From positions 114,525-178,524 of the forward strand of contig JABXHW010000014.1 in the NCBI GenBank assembly GCA_013373425.1: a stretch of DNA of 64,000 bases, given 5' to 3'. Source of the DNA: Flavobacteriia bacterium (GTDB lineage: Bacteria > Bacteroidota > Bacteroidia > Flavobacteriales > Schleiferiaceae). Position numbers and translations under genes: made by a program. How positions within the stretch are numbered: position 1 is the stretch's first letter; every line of letters begins with the position of its first letter. A model generated the notes under the pieces. That model worked only from the letters and a program-made list of their open reading frames with translations. It did not search any database and was not told where the DNA came from. Positions 23,971 through 32,717 of this stretch are shown in pieces.

Positions 23971-24921
23971 ATGGCACTAAAGAGTATTCCAACCGTCGAT
24001 TTATCGGAATTCAGATCAGGTGACAGTGTTCGAAAGAACAAATTCATCAAGGCACTAGGACAGGCATATGAAGAGATTGGATTTGTAACGGTAACCAACC
24101 ACGGACTAAGCGAAGCGCTTCGCGAGAATTTATACGAGCAGGTACAAGATTACTTCGCCCTCAACGAAGAGGTGAAGATGAAATATCACATAGAAGGATT
24201 GGCCGGGCAAAGAGGGTACACCCCATTCGGTCAGGAGCATGCAAAAGGGCATAATGCAGGCGACCTCAAGGAGTTTTTCCAATTCGGTCAATCGGTGAAA
24301 GACAACGCTGAGCTAGCTGAACTTTATCCTAAGAATGTAAATGTAGACGAGCTTCCGCAATTCAATCCTGCGGGAATGCAAGCCTACAAAACCCTAGAGG
24401 CAGCGGGAGGAGAACTCCTTCAGGCTATCGCCCTCTACCTCGGTCTGCCTGAAACCTACTTTGAGGATAAGATCAACAATGGCAATTCCATCTTGAGAGC
24501 CATCCACTACCCTCCAATCACGTCTGAGCCTAATGACGCAGTTCGCGCAGCGGAGCATGAAGACATCAATTTGATCACCTTGTTGATGGGAGCTTCAGCA
24601 GAAGGCTTGGAAGTAAAGACCAAAGCTGGTGACTGGATTTCGGTGGAAGCAGCTGAAGATGCCGTAGTAGTGAATGTTGGAGACATGTTGCAGCGATTGA
24701 CCAACAACGTGCTTCGTTCGACTACCCACCGTGTGGTAAATCCACCAAAGGAAAAGTGGGGAACATCAAGATTCAGTATTCCTTTCTTCCTTCACCCTGT
24801 TTCTGAAATGGACTTGACCTGTTTAGAGTCGTGTGTTACGGATGAAAATCCAAAGCAATACACCGACATGACGGCAGGTGAATATTTAGATGAGCGCTTA
24901 CGCGAAATCGGACTCAAGTAA
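23971..24921 (+). CDS. 2-oxoglutarate/Fe(II)-dependent oxygenase, isopenicillin-N-synthase-like family
   Basis: A 316-residue soluble oxygenase. The N-terminal DIOX_N part starts IPTVDLSEF and contains [16 protein letters not shown]. The double-stranded beta-helix carries the metal triad as H-E-D ([13 protein letters not shown]) and a distal His in STTHRVVNP, with the 2OG-binding Arg-Ser pair as SRFSIPFF. The family includes plant flavonoid and hormone oxygenases and many uncharacterised bacterial enzymes; substrate unknown. Start at ATG 23971, after a TACATTTG box; the upstream GTG 23935 lies before that box. The stop overlaps the trmD start by 1 nt (TAATG). Confidence 0.88.
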   Translation: MALKSIPTVDLSEFRSGDSVRKNKFIKALGQAYEEIGFVTVTNHGLSEALRENLYEQVQDYFALNEEVKMKYHIEGLAGQRGYTPFGQEHAKGHNAGDLKEFFQFGQSVKDNAELAELYPKNVNVDELPQFNPAGMQAYKTLEAAGGELLQAIALYLGLPETYFEDKINNGNSILRAIHYPPITSEPNDAVRAAEHEDINLITLLMGASAEGLEVKTKAGDWISVEAAEDAVVVNVGDMLQRLTNNVLRSTTHRVVNPPKEKWGTSRFSIPFFLHPVSEMDLTCLESCVTDENPKQYTDMTAGEYLDERLREIGLK

Positions 24922-25604
24922 TGAGAATTGATATTGTCACGGTTCTTCCGGAGTTAATTCGGAGTCCGTTTGAGGCTTCTATTCTGAAGCGTGCCCAAGA
25001 CAAGGGTTTGGTTGAAGTTCACTTCCATGATCTTCGAGAATACGGCACAGGCAAGCACAAGCAAGTAGATGATTACCCTTTCGGCGGAGGTGCCGGAATG
25101 GTGATGATGCCGGGGCCCATCTTCGAATGCATCGAAAAACTGCAGTCGGAACGTAAGTACGATGAAGTTATTTACATGACCCCAGACGGTCAGACCTTTA
25201 ATCAACGTCACGCGAATTCGCTTTCCCTTGTAGAGAACATCATCATTCTCGCTGGACATTATAAAGGTGTAGATCAGCGTGTGCGCGATCACCTCATCAC
25301 TCTGGAGTTAAGCATAGGCGATTATGTACTTAGTGGAGGTGAACTTGCCGCTGCTGTTGTGTCCGACGCTATCATCCGACTCTTACCCGGCGTACTGAAT
25401 GATGAAACGTCAGCACTTACGGATTCATTCCAAGATAATCTTCTTGCACCACCTGTTTATACGCGCCCAGCGGAATTCAGAGGATGGGAGGTTCCCGACG
25501 TTCTCAAAAGCGGTCATTTTGAGAAGATTGAAGAATGGAGACACGAGCAAGCCATGGAGCGCACGAAGGAGCGACGACCTGATTTGCTGAATGACAAAAA
25601 ATGA
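24921..25604 (+). CDS. trmD: tRNA (guanine-N1)-methyltransferase
   Basis: A 227-residue SPOUT methyltransferase making m1G37 in tRNAs, which prevents +1 frameshifting. Signatures: [13 protein letters not shown] start, [50 protein letters not shown] in the trefoil knot and the C-terminal helical tail with [18 protein letters not shown]. Length is normal. In many bacteria the order is rpsP-rimM-trmD-rplS; here rpsP and rimM are absent, an oxygenase gene precedes with a 1-nt overlap, and rplS follows after 146 nt with its own likely promoter. Confidence 0.95.
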   Translation: MRIDIVTVLPELIRSPFEASILKRAQDKGLVEVHFHDLREYGTGKHKQVDDYPFGGGAGMVMMPGPIFECIEKLQSERKYDEVIYMTPDGQTFNQRHANSLSLVENIIILAGHYKGVDQRVRDHLITLELSIGDYVLSGGELAAAVVSDAIIRLLPGVLNDETSALTDSFQDNLLAPPVYTRPAEFRGWEVPDVLKSGHFEKIEEWRHEQAMERTKERRPDLLNDKK

Positions 25605-25750
25605 GCTACTTAGCTCGTTCAAATCAATTTTTCATTGTAATATTGCACCCCGATTCAGAGGCATGTTCCAAAGAATCGTTCACGTAGAATTAACCTCTGG
25701 CAAGAGCTGTGCATGTTAGTTCGCGACAAAACACATTAACAGTCAGAAAG

Positions 25751-26098
25751 ATGGATCTGATTAATTACGTACAGGAGAAGTTTGTTGAGCGTAACGACCT
25801 CCCTGATTTTGCAGCCGGTGATACAATCACTGTGTACTACCAAATTAAAGAGGGTGAGAAGACTCGTACCCAGTTCTTCCGTGGTGTTGTATTGCAGCGT
25901 CGTGGTGCTGGTGTAACTGAAACCTTCACTATCCGCAAGATGTCAGGTAACATTGGTGTAGAGCGTATCTTCCCAATCAACGTTCCTAGCATCGAGAAAA
26001 TCGAAATCAACAAGCGTGGTAAAGTACGTCGCGCACGTATTTTCTATCAGCGTGAGCGTACAGGTAAAGCTGCACGTATTAAAGAAAGAAGAATGTAG
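25751..26098 (+). CDS. rplS: 50S ribosomal protein L19
   Basis: A 115-residue protein matching bacterial L19 over its length: MDLINYVQEKF start, FAAGDTITVYYQIKEG, FRGVVLQRRGAGVTETFTIRK, GVERIFPINVPSIEKIE and the basic KVRRARIFYQRERTGKAARIKE end. Start set at ATG 25751, giving the family's usual length; an in-frame GTG at 25709 would add 14 unrelated residues. A TAATATTG sequence around 25640, close to a -7 box, suggests a leader of about 100 nt, common for ribosomal protein genes. A strong terminator follows. Confidence 0.97.
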   Translation: MDLINYVQEKFVERNDLPDFAAGDTITVYYQIKEGEKTRTQFFRGVVLQRRGAGVTETFTIRKMSGNIGVERIFPINVPSIEKIEINKRGKVRRARIFYQRERTGKAARIKERRM

Positions 26099-26121
26099 TA
26101 TTCACATTCGGATAATAGAAG

Positions 26122-26148
26122 AGCCGCTACTTTGTAGCGGCTTTTTTA
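26122..26148 (+). terminator. Terminator of rplS
   Basis: Perfect stem AGCCGCTA / TAGCGGCT with loop CTTTG, then TTTTTT. Confidence 0.92.
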
Positions 26149-26152
26149 TTTT

Positions 26153-26377
26153 ATGGCACACACCACACCAAGAGGATACAAAATACTCGACAAGCGACTC
26201 AACAGAAAGTTGGGAATCCTACTCGCATCCGTCAACGGACAACGATTCATCGTATCCGTTCACTTCTACTTCTGGGGAGTACAAATCTCCCGAAAGAACT
26301 ACGAATTCGAATCTGAGAACGACGCAGAGTTCTTTTTTAAGAGGTCTGTGATAAAGTTGTTGGGAACAGAGGTGTAG
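26153..26377 (+). CDS. Small hypothetical protein after rplS
   Basis: A 74-residue basic protein (MAHTTPRGYKILDKRLNRK...), starting only 5 nt after the T run of the rplS terminator. It appears to be mixed alpha/beta with a strand pair (GILLASVNGQRFIVSVHFYF) and an acidic helix near the end (FESENDAEFFFKR). No signal peptide or cysteine. Transcription may come from read-through or a promoter within the terminator. Family not recognised; coding is plausible but not certain. Confidence 0.5.
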   Translation: MAHTTPRGYKILDKRLNRKLGILLASVNGQRFIVSVHFYFWGVQISRKNYEFESENDAEFFFKRSVIKLLGTEV

Positions 26378-26380
26378 GTG

Positions 26381-26464
26381 TTGGTAATGGGTAATGGGTA
26401 CTCAATACTAGATACTCAATACTGGATACTGGATACTGGATACTCGCCACTCGTTACCCGCCAC
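26381..26464. repeat. Tandem array of a 7-bp unit (TGGATAC), twelve copies
   Basis: Twelve 7-mers without a break: TTGGTAA, TGGGTAA, TGGGTAC, TCAATAC, TAGATAC, TCAATAC, three exact TGGATAC, TCGCCAC, TCGTTAC, CCGCCAC. The array fills the space between two convergent genes (stops at 26377 and 26469) almost completely. It is the longest such array in the window. Confidence 0.88.
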
Positions 26465-26468
26465 GCCC

Positions 26469-28427
26469 TCAAAGGCTCGTAATCACAAAAACTGTTCTTC
26501 TGTTCATCGCTCTTCCACGATCATTGCGGTTGGGAGCAACTGGGCGTGTTTCGCCAAAGCCGTGGTGCGTCATGCGAGAGGAGGCTATGCCTTTAGCAAT
26601 AAGTCGTTCGTAAACGACGCGAGCTCTATTTCGGGAGAGAATCAAGTTGGCATCATCACCTCCAACATCGTCGGTGTGCCCTTGAATATCAACAGTTACA
26701 GTGGGATGCTCTTGAAGGAAAATGGCAAACTCGTCGATGATGAACTTATCTTGATTATCGAGTTCGTAGGAATCCGTTTCAAAATGGACATCGTTTAGTC
26801 GATATTCCTTTCCAACTTCCAGCTTGGCAACGTCCATATCGGCATCCACCACTTCAGTAGTTGAGATTTGATCGGCATCAATGTATCGCGTGCTGAAGGA
26901 TGCATCTTGACCTTCCACCTTGATGATTACATCCTCATTGCGAGCGACAGACACCACAGCGGTGTACTCTCCACTGCTACGGTCTACATCAAGTCGAGTT
27001 TCCTCGTTGGTGACCGTATTCTTCATGGTCACCTCAGCATTGGTCACAGGCCGGCCGTTCTCATCGCGCAACACACCGCGAACAATAGCCACTTCTTCAG
27101 GTCGGGCATCTTCGGGCATGGTAAATTCAAAAAGGTCCCATAGTCCTACTCCACCTGCTTCTGGATCATTCGAATTGAAGTACGCTTTTGTCCCTTGCAA
27201 ATTGACAATCAAGCCTACTTCATTTGCTGAAGTATTTATAGGATAACCAATATTCTGTGGCTCATTGTATGATCCATCCTCATTCTGTCGAGCGTAGAAG
27301 AGATCGTATCCCCCCATTCCTGGGTGTCCGCCTCTACTCGCGAAATACAAGGTCCGTGAATCTGTATGAAGGAATGGAGATTTCTCGTCGCCTGGCGTGT
27401 TAATGGGTTCGCCCAAGTTCACAGCTTCTCCCCAACTTCCATCCGGCTGACGATGGGATACATAAATGTCAATTCCTCCTATTCCTCCTTCTCGATTCGA
27501 AGCAAAGTAAAGCTTGTCGCCGTTCGGTGAAACGGAAGGCTGACTCTCCCATGAATCCGGTGAGTTCACCGTTGCTCCGATGGGTTGAATCTCCGACCAG
27601 CGATCGCCATTGCGAATGGAATAATAGAGGTCACAGTTCTGTAAACCATCCTCAGTCGGTAGGCATGAGGTGAAAATCAACAAGCGATTATCAGCCGTAA
27701 TAGTGGGTGATCCCTCGTTGAAATTTGCGTTAAACGGACGTGGCATCGGAGTGCCAAAGTTGAACGTTCTGCCACCAAACTCAGAGCGTGTAAAGGTTTC
27801 ATTGCCTCCCATTCTTCGCGTAAAAAAGGCCAACTGACCATCGGGTGAAATAGCCGTAAGGTATTCGTCCGCGTTCGGTGTGCTAATGCCTCGAACCACA
27901 CTTACGTTGTATTCCACAGGATTTGCCATCAACTCCTGCATCACTTGTCCTTGCTCGTAGGCATCAAGCGCTAAATCCATCAAATTAGGGTCGGCATCTG
28001 GATCGTCTATGAACTCTCCCAAAAGGGCCATGCCTTCCTCAATATTGTTGTTATTGATCTTGATTCGTCCGAGCAGATACTTCAGTTCTGGTTTGTAATT
28101 CGGACATGCTCTTAGACAATCATCCCAGCTGCGTTCGGCAACGGCTAAGTTTCTTCCCCTGGGATTTCTGAACATCAACTCACCAATGAGATAGAGCATA
28201 TGTGGGTTATCCACTTCCTCCGCATACATGGAGTTCACCATCTGACTCGCGAGCTCAAAATTCTCTTTCCGAATCTCCTCTAGCGCCACAGATAAATCGC
28301 TTCTACTACTGGGCTGTCCTTGATCTGGGCAATTTCCAAAGCCAAGCTCCGGCATTTGTGCGTAGGCAGGTAGGGATAAAAGAAGTGTGAGTGTAGTTAG
28401 AATAAGTAAGGACCAGTTCCTCATCAA
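26469..28427 (-). CDS. OmpA-family protein with TPR, PD40 and carboxypeptidase-regulatory-like domains
   Basis: A 652-residue envelope protein. Signal peptide 1-23 (ends AYAQ). Residues about 45-165 are TPR-like helices, 185-420 are PD40/WD40-like beta-propeller repeats (ISPDGQLAFFTRR, SVSPNGDKLYFASNREGG, TLYFASRGG), 430-510 a regulatory-like beta domain (VRGVLRDENGRPVTNAEV), and 540-652 an OmpA peptidoglycan-binding domain (VDIQGHTDDVGGDDANLILSRNRA). The same order occurs in PorE, the peptidoglycan-anchored part of T9SS, but PorE is a lipoprotein and no lipobox cysteine is visible here. It overlaps the upstream asmA-like gene by 4 nt. Confidence 0.85.
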   Translation of the reverse strand: MMRNWSLLILTTLTLLLSLPAYAQMPELGFGNCPDQGQPSSRSDLSVALEEIRKENFELASQMVNSMYAEEVDNPHMLYLIGELMFRNPRGRNLAVAERSWDDCLRACPNYKPELKYLLGRIKINNNNIEEGMALLGEFIDDPDADPNLMDLALDAYEQGQVMQELMANPVEYNVSVVRGISTPNADEYLTAISPDGQLAFFTRRMGGNETFTRSEFGGRTFNFGTPMPRPFNANFNEGSPTITADNRLLIFTSCLPTEDGLQNCDLYYSIRNGDRWSEIQPIGATVNSPDSWESQPSVSPNGDKLYFASNREGGIGGIDIYVSHRQPDGSWGEAVNLGEPINTPGDEKSPFLHTDSRTLYFASRGGHPGMGGYDLFYARQNEDGSYNEPQNIGYPINTSANEVGLIVNLQGTKAYFNSNDPEAGGVGLWDLFEFTMPEDARPEEVAIVRGVLRDENGRPVTNAEVTMKNTVTNEETRLDVDRSSGEYTAVVSVARNEDVIIKVEGQDASFSTRYIDADQISTTEVVDADMDVAKLEVGKEYRLNDVHFETDSYELDNQDKFIIDEFAIFLQEHPTVTVDIQGHTDDVGGDDANLILSRNRARVVYERLIAKGIASSRMTHHGFGETRPVAPNRNDRGRAMNRRTVFVITSL

Positions 28428-31228
28428 TCGTTTATTTGTGCTTCCTGTTCTGCTTTGGCAATAACCTCATCAGCGCGACTTGCCGCTTCATTCTCCAAAT
28501 TCGTAGCTCTGCGATCCGCCTCAGCAATCAAGTTATTGGCCTGTTCATCCGCTTCTTCACGAAGCTCCCTTGCCGCACGTTCCGCGGCGGCTTTCGCTAT
28601 AGGGTTACTGCCGGCCTGGGCGATGAGTTGATCACCTCTAGTCTTCGCTTCATCACGAACGCGCTGTGCAGCTGCTCTACCTTCACTACGAATTCTATCC
28701 GCCTGAACTTTCGCCTCATCTTTAATCCGCTGGGCTTCTACCCTTGCGCGCTCCATGATGCGTTCAGCTTCTTCATTCACACGGTTGGTCAAGTTTTGAC
28801 GCTGCTCTTCTATAGTATTATTGATCGCATTCTGAACTTGATTCTGAATATCCGATGTGATATCCCCAAAGTTGGTGCTGATCTTAGGATCGGTGAACGT
28901 GCCGGTAAACTTCACTGCCACATCAATATCCCCTGTAATTCCTAACGCGGCAACGTTGGCAGGAACCTGTATTCCATCGATTGGCAATTTTGTGATCATG
29001 GTGTAATCCATGCTTTGATCAAGGCCTGAGCTACCCGAAACCGTAGCCTTTCTACCGCCCACAGTGATATCAAATGGGCGAACGGAAAAGCGACCTTCAC
29101 GGATGGTAAAATCCACTTGAGTATTTCCCAAGGTCAATCGACTGTAGCGCTCGTTGTTCAAAGTGTTCCCCAACTTGGTCATTACCTCTGGCTCAACCTT
29201 TACCCCCATTGTTTTCATCAAACCACTCACATTGATAGTGCTCAAATCGGGAGTCATATCCTCACCCATGAACCCATTCATAGAGAAGCTGGTGTTCAAA
29301 TTTCCTGTGGCAGATTCCAAGACCGGTGCAAAAGCCTTTAGCATATCAAACTGCTGAACTGCCTTGGCAATATTGATATCAACCATATTGAAATCGAAGA
29401 ATACTTCTGGCTGAGCCTGACGCGAATCGTATGTACCATCCATTCCAATACGACCGTCCAATGTTTTCATTGAGAATTGATCCAACATGGCCACACCTTC
29501 TACAAGCGATAAGTTTCCACTTGCGTCTTCGATGGTCATACCGTCATATTGAATTCGATTCACATCCACCTTCAAGTCCAAGTCTAGATTCTGTGGTAAT
29601 CGTATCGCCGTCATTGGCTCTTCGATAATCTCTTCCTCTTCTTCCTCCTCACCTGCAGGCACAGCAGAGCTCAATTCATCTAGATTGAGGAATTGGCTTT
29701 CAAGGGTAAATCGTCCACGTAAAGTGGTATCCGTCAATACATAACTCAACAAGTTGTCGATTCTGCCAGTTCCAGCGAAATCACTTTCACCAATCATTCC
29801 CGAAACCGTTGTTACAGCCACACGTTGTGGACTCCAATTCATATTCATGGTGTCGAGTGCGAAGGGTACATTGAAGGATGAAGTAGCCGCTTTGAATTTC
29901 GAAAGCTGAACTACCCCTTCTGCTTCAATAGCTGAAGTGTTCTGTGATTCGAAATCAGACAATTTGCCCTTCACATCGATGTCGGTAATAACGCGACCCG
30001 AATAGCTAATATCCTCCTGAGGAACCAGCGCAGCAACCTTTGCTAAATCAAGATTGGTCTTTGCGTACAAATCGACATCCGGATCTGAAATTGGTGTCTT
30101 CAAGAGAAGGCGACCTTCAATGGGCTGACCTGCAAGTAGACCAGACATGGTCGGAACCTCAATTACGGTGGCATCTGCAGTTCCTTGTGGTTTACTGACT
30201 TTCAACTGAAGGTTTAAATTCTCTGCTCCTGCGGGCAAGTCTGGATACTGGAAAGAGGCATCGCTAACCTTCAAATTCAAACTGAACGCTGGCAAGCTCT
30301 CCGATTCATCCATGGTGCCCTTAACGGAAGCATCAAATGAGAATGCCCCTGCGGTTTCAATATCCTCGAAATCATTGTAGAAGATTTCAGGGATGAGAGA
30401 AAGTACTTCAGCAAACTCAGTGTGAGGAGCATTGAACTTCAAGTCCATATCCATCACATCGCCCATAGTCACTGAACCCGCTGCATTCAGCTCCAATCCA
30501 TTCAAACGAATCGAATTGTCGGTAAGTTTGATGGAACTCTGCGCAGTATTAAAGACCATATCCACATCGGCTTCAACATTGGTCTTTCTGAGAAAGTCAG
30601 TAGAGCCCATGCTAACGGTCATCTCTTCAATCTCCGTGTGGGTAGACATATCCACTACATCAGCGCTAAAGTCGCCGGAAAGTCGGTGGGTCAAGTTCTT
30701 CAAATTGACATACATATCGCCTTGGCGATCGTCGTACACCAAATTGACTTCATCCAAGCGGAAGTCTTTGAGGGACAGCGTATAATTTGCCGATTCAGTC
30801 GATTCTTCCTCTACCTCTTCAGTTTCCGCGCTCTCCTTGGCAATGTCGTAGTTCGCTTCGCCATCTGGCATGACTAGGACGTATAAATCGGCATCGGAAA
30901 TGCGGATGCTTTCAATTTGAATCTGATCGCCACTAAACGCGGAGAAGAGATCAATTTCCACATCAATATTCCCTTCCTTGATGAGGTCCATTCCCTCGAA
31001 CGTTCCTTCACCAGTGATTTGCAAACCTTCCAGACCAAGTGTGAGATTGGGAAAATCACTGAACAAGCTCAAGCTCATGTCGCCAATAACCACTTCTCCT
31101 TTGATGTGATTCGCACTTTCCGTTCGGACCATCTCAAAGATTTGGTCTTTGAAGAGAATCGGAATCAACACAATGGTAATAACCAAAAGTGCGATGAGTA
31201 CGAAGAGGAAGCGTAGAATCTTGCGCAT
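28424..31228 (-). CDS. AsmA-family protein with long C-terminal charged helix
   Basis: A 934-residue inner-membrane-anchored protein. One N-terminal TM segment (LRFLFVLIALLVITIVLIPI), then the AsmA N-terminal region (SLFSDFPNLTLGLEGLQI) and a long array of beta strands typical of bridge-like lipid-transport or envelope-assembly proteins, with the AsmA C-terminal domain around 590-800. An acidic Glu run (EEEEEEIIEE) lies near residue 530. The last ~125 residues form a single Ala/Glu/Arg-rich helix resembling ATP synthase b or E subunits. Function in the family is outer-membrane lipid homeostasis. It ends overlapping the OmpA gene by 4 nt and starts 18 nt after the symporter gene. Confidence 0.85.
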   Translation of the reverse strand: MRKILRFLFVLIALLVITIVLIPILFKDQIFEMVRTESANHIKGEVVIGDMSLSLFSDFPNLTLGLEGLQITGEGTFEGMDLIKEGNIDVEIDLFSAFSGDQIQIESIRISDADLYVLVMPDGEANYDIAKESAETEEVEEESTESANYTLSLKDFRLDEVNLVYDDRQGDMYVNLKNLTHRLSGDFSADVVDMSTHTEIEEMTVSMGSTDFLRKTNVEADVDMVFNTAQSSIKLTDNSIRLNGLELNAAGSVTMGDVMDMDLKFNAPHTEFAEVLSLIPEIFYNDFEDIETAGAFSFDASVKGTMDESESLPAFSLNLKVSDASFQYPDLPAGAENLNLQLKVSKPQGTADATVIEVPTMSGLLAGQPIEGRLLLKTPISDPDVDLYAKTNLDLAKVAALVPQEDISYSGRVITDIDVKGKLSDFESQNTSAIEAEGVVQLSKFKAATSSFNVPFALDTMNMNWSPQRVAVTTVSGMIGESDFAGTGRIDNLLSYVLTDTTLRGRFTLESQFLNLDELSSAVPAGEEEEEEEIIEEPMTAIRLPQNLDLDLKVDVNRIQYDGMTIEDASGNLSLVEGVAMLDQFSMKTLDGRIGMDGTYDSRQAQPEVFFDFNMVDINIAKAVQQFDMLKAFAPVLESATGNLNTSFSMNGFMGEDMTPDLSTINVSGLMKTMGVKVEPEVMTKLGNTLNNERYSRLTLGNTQVDFTIREGRFSVRPFDITVGGRKATVSGSSGLDQSMDYTMITKLPIDGIQVPANVAALGITGDIDVAVKFTGTFTDPKISTNFGDITSDIQNQVQNAINNTIEEQRQNLTNRVNEEAERIMERARVEAQRIKDEAKVQADRIRSEGRAAAQRVRDEAKTRGDQLIAQAGSNPIAKAAAERAARELREEADEQANNLIAEADRRATNLENEAASRADEVIAKAEQEAQIND

Positions 31229-31246
31229 GGCTTGGTGTATGAGAGG

Positions 31247-32698
31247 TTATGCTTTGTCTTTTACTTCAATATTCAGTTTACCTTCAGTTTGAGCGACTAG
31301 GGTAGATACGGTTGCATCACCCGTTACGTTCACCACTGTTCGGCACATGTCCAAAATACGGTCGATTGGGAAGATTATTGCAATCCACGCTGGATTTAAT
31401 CCTACCGAAGAAAGCACCAAAATCAACATGATTAACCCGGCGCTCGGCACTGCAGCGGAACCGATAGAGGCGAGTGTCGCTGTAAGAATGATTGTGAGCT
31501 GTTGCGCCAAGTCGAGATCAACCATGTGGAATTGAGCGAGGAACACAACCGCAACTGCCTGGTACAAGCTCGTTCCGTCCATATTCACGGTAGCTCCGAT
31601 TGGCAGTACGAAGCTAGAAACCTCTTCCTCTACCCCTACATTGTCGTTCACACATTCAATGGTTACCGGAAGTGTTGCGGCAGAAGAACTCGTTGAGAAG
31701 GCGAGCAACTGAGCAGGTCGAATTCCCTTCATAAAATAAAGGTATGCCTTGCCATAGCCCATTTTAGTAGCTCGATTGATTCTCCAAGCAATCACGCATG
31801 GATAGATGACGAAGGCCATAATTACCAGCCCCACGACAACTACGAGTGCATAGATTCCAAGCGCCTGGAAAGTATCCAACATTGCTCCTAAGTCATCACC
31901 GGCGAGTTCGGCCATTTGTCCAGCCATTAGCGCGAAGACAAAGAACGGAGCGAATTTCATCACGAGGTCGACCATCTTAATGAAGATCTCATTGGCCGAA
32001 TCCACGAAGCCTTTCATTGGCATCATCTTATCGTCGGGCAGGGCTATCATCACGAAGCCAAAGAGAATAGCAAAGAAGATGACTTGTAGCATCTTATACT
32101 CTGTGAAGGATTCGAAAATATTGCTCGGCACCATATCTACGATGAAGCTCAATGGACCTTTACCTTGTTCTGATTCGGCATTTTCGAATGCCTGTCTAAC
32201 TTTTTCATCCATTTTGGCGGGATCCTGCTCAATACTCAACAGAACCTTGGCGCTATCTTGATAAGACGCATACTCAGGATTCGTGAGGTAGCTCTCGCCA
32301 TCTTTCACACTCACACCCGCATCAAACGCCCACATTTCGTACTTCAATCGATTGAGAATTTGATTCTCTTCACCGACGAAATCGCCTGGGCGAATCAAGT
32401 TCACCAATGAGAGTCCAATGGTAATGGCGAAGACCGTGGTGACGAGATAAAAGCCGAGTGTTTTGATTCCAAGTCGGCCCAAAGAAGCACCACCACCTAG
32501 ACTATGAATCCCACCAATCACACTGAACAATACCAGTGGAACCGCAATCATTTTAAGGACATTGATGAAAATCTTACCGAAAGGTCCAATCCAGTCCTTT
32601 GTAAACTCGCTCCAGCCGTAAATACTGGAAATAACAGCCCAAATAACACCGAGAACTAGGGCAATAATAATCTTAATGTGAAGGGGTAGCTTCTTCAT
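31247..32698 (-). CDS. Dicarboxylate/amino acid:cation symporter (DAACS family)
   Basis: A 483-residue membrane transporter with about eight TM helices and two re-entrant loops. Family signatures: FINVLKMIAVPLVLFSVIGG, the serine-rich re-entrant hairpin AFSTSSSAATLPVTI, the substrate/cation site LPIGATVNMDGTSLYQ and the second hairpin GSAAVPSAGLIMLILVL. It would take up glutamate, aspartate or C4-dicarboxylates with Na+ or H+. There is an acidic extra segment of about 85 residues between TM3 and TM4 (residues about 110-195) before FIVDMVPSNIFESF. It follows aroC by 19 nt and precedes asmA in one minus-strand run. Confidence 0.9.
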   Translation of the reverse strand: MKKLPLHIKIIIALVLGVIWAVISSIYGWSEFTKDWIGPFGKIFINVLKMIAVPLVLFSVIGGIHSLGGGASLGRLGIKTLGFYLVTTVFAITIGLSLVNLIRPGDFVGEENQILNRLKYEMWAFDAGVSVKDGESYLTNPEYASYQDSAKVLLSIEQDPAKMDEKVRQAFENAESEQGKGPLSFIVDMVPSNIFESFTEYKMLQVIFFAILFGFVMIALPDDKMMPMKGFVDSANEIFIKMVDLVMKFAPFFVFALMAGQMAELAGDDLGAMLDTFQALGIYALVVVVGLVIMAFVIYPCVIAWRINRATKMGYGKAYLYFMKGIRPAQLLAFSTSSSAATLPVTIECVNDNVGVEEEVSSFVLPIGATVNMDGTSLYQAVAVVFLAQFHMVDLDLAQQLTIILTATLASIGSAAVPSAGLIMLILVLSSVGLNPAWIAIIFPIDRILDMCRTVVNVTGDATVSTLVAQTEGKLNIEVKDKA

Positions 32699-32717
32699 GA
32701 ATAGGATCTAAAACGTT

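Noticed and set aside
25603..25616. GAGCTACTTAGCTC hairpin after trmD as a terminator
   Set aside because: Six-pair stem without a direct T run; too weak to call.
26381..26464. CRISPR array
   Set aside because: The 7-bp periodic arrays lack spacers and repeat lengths of CRISPR; no cas genes are present.
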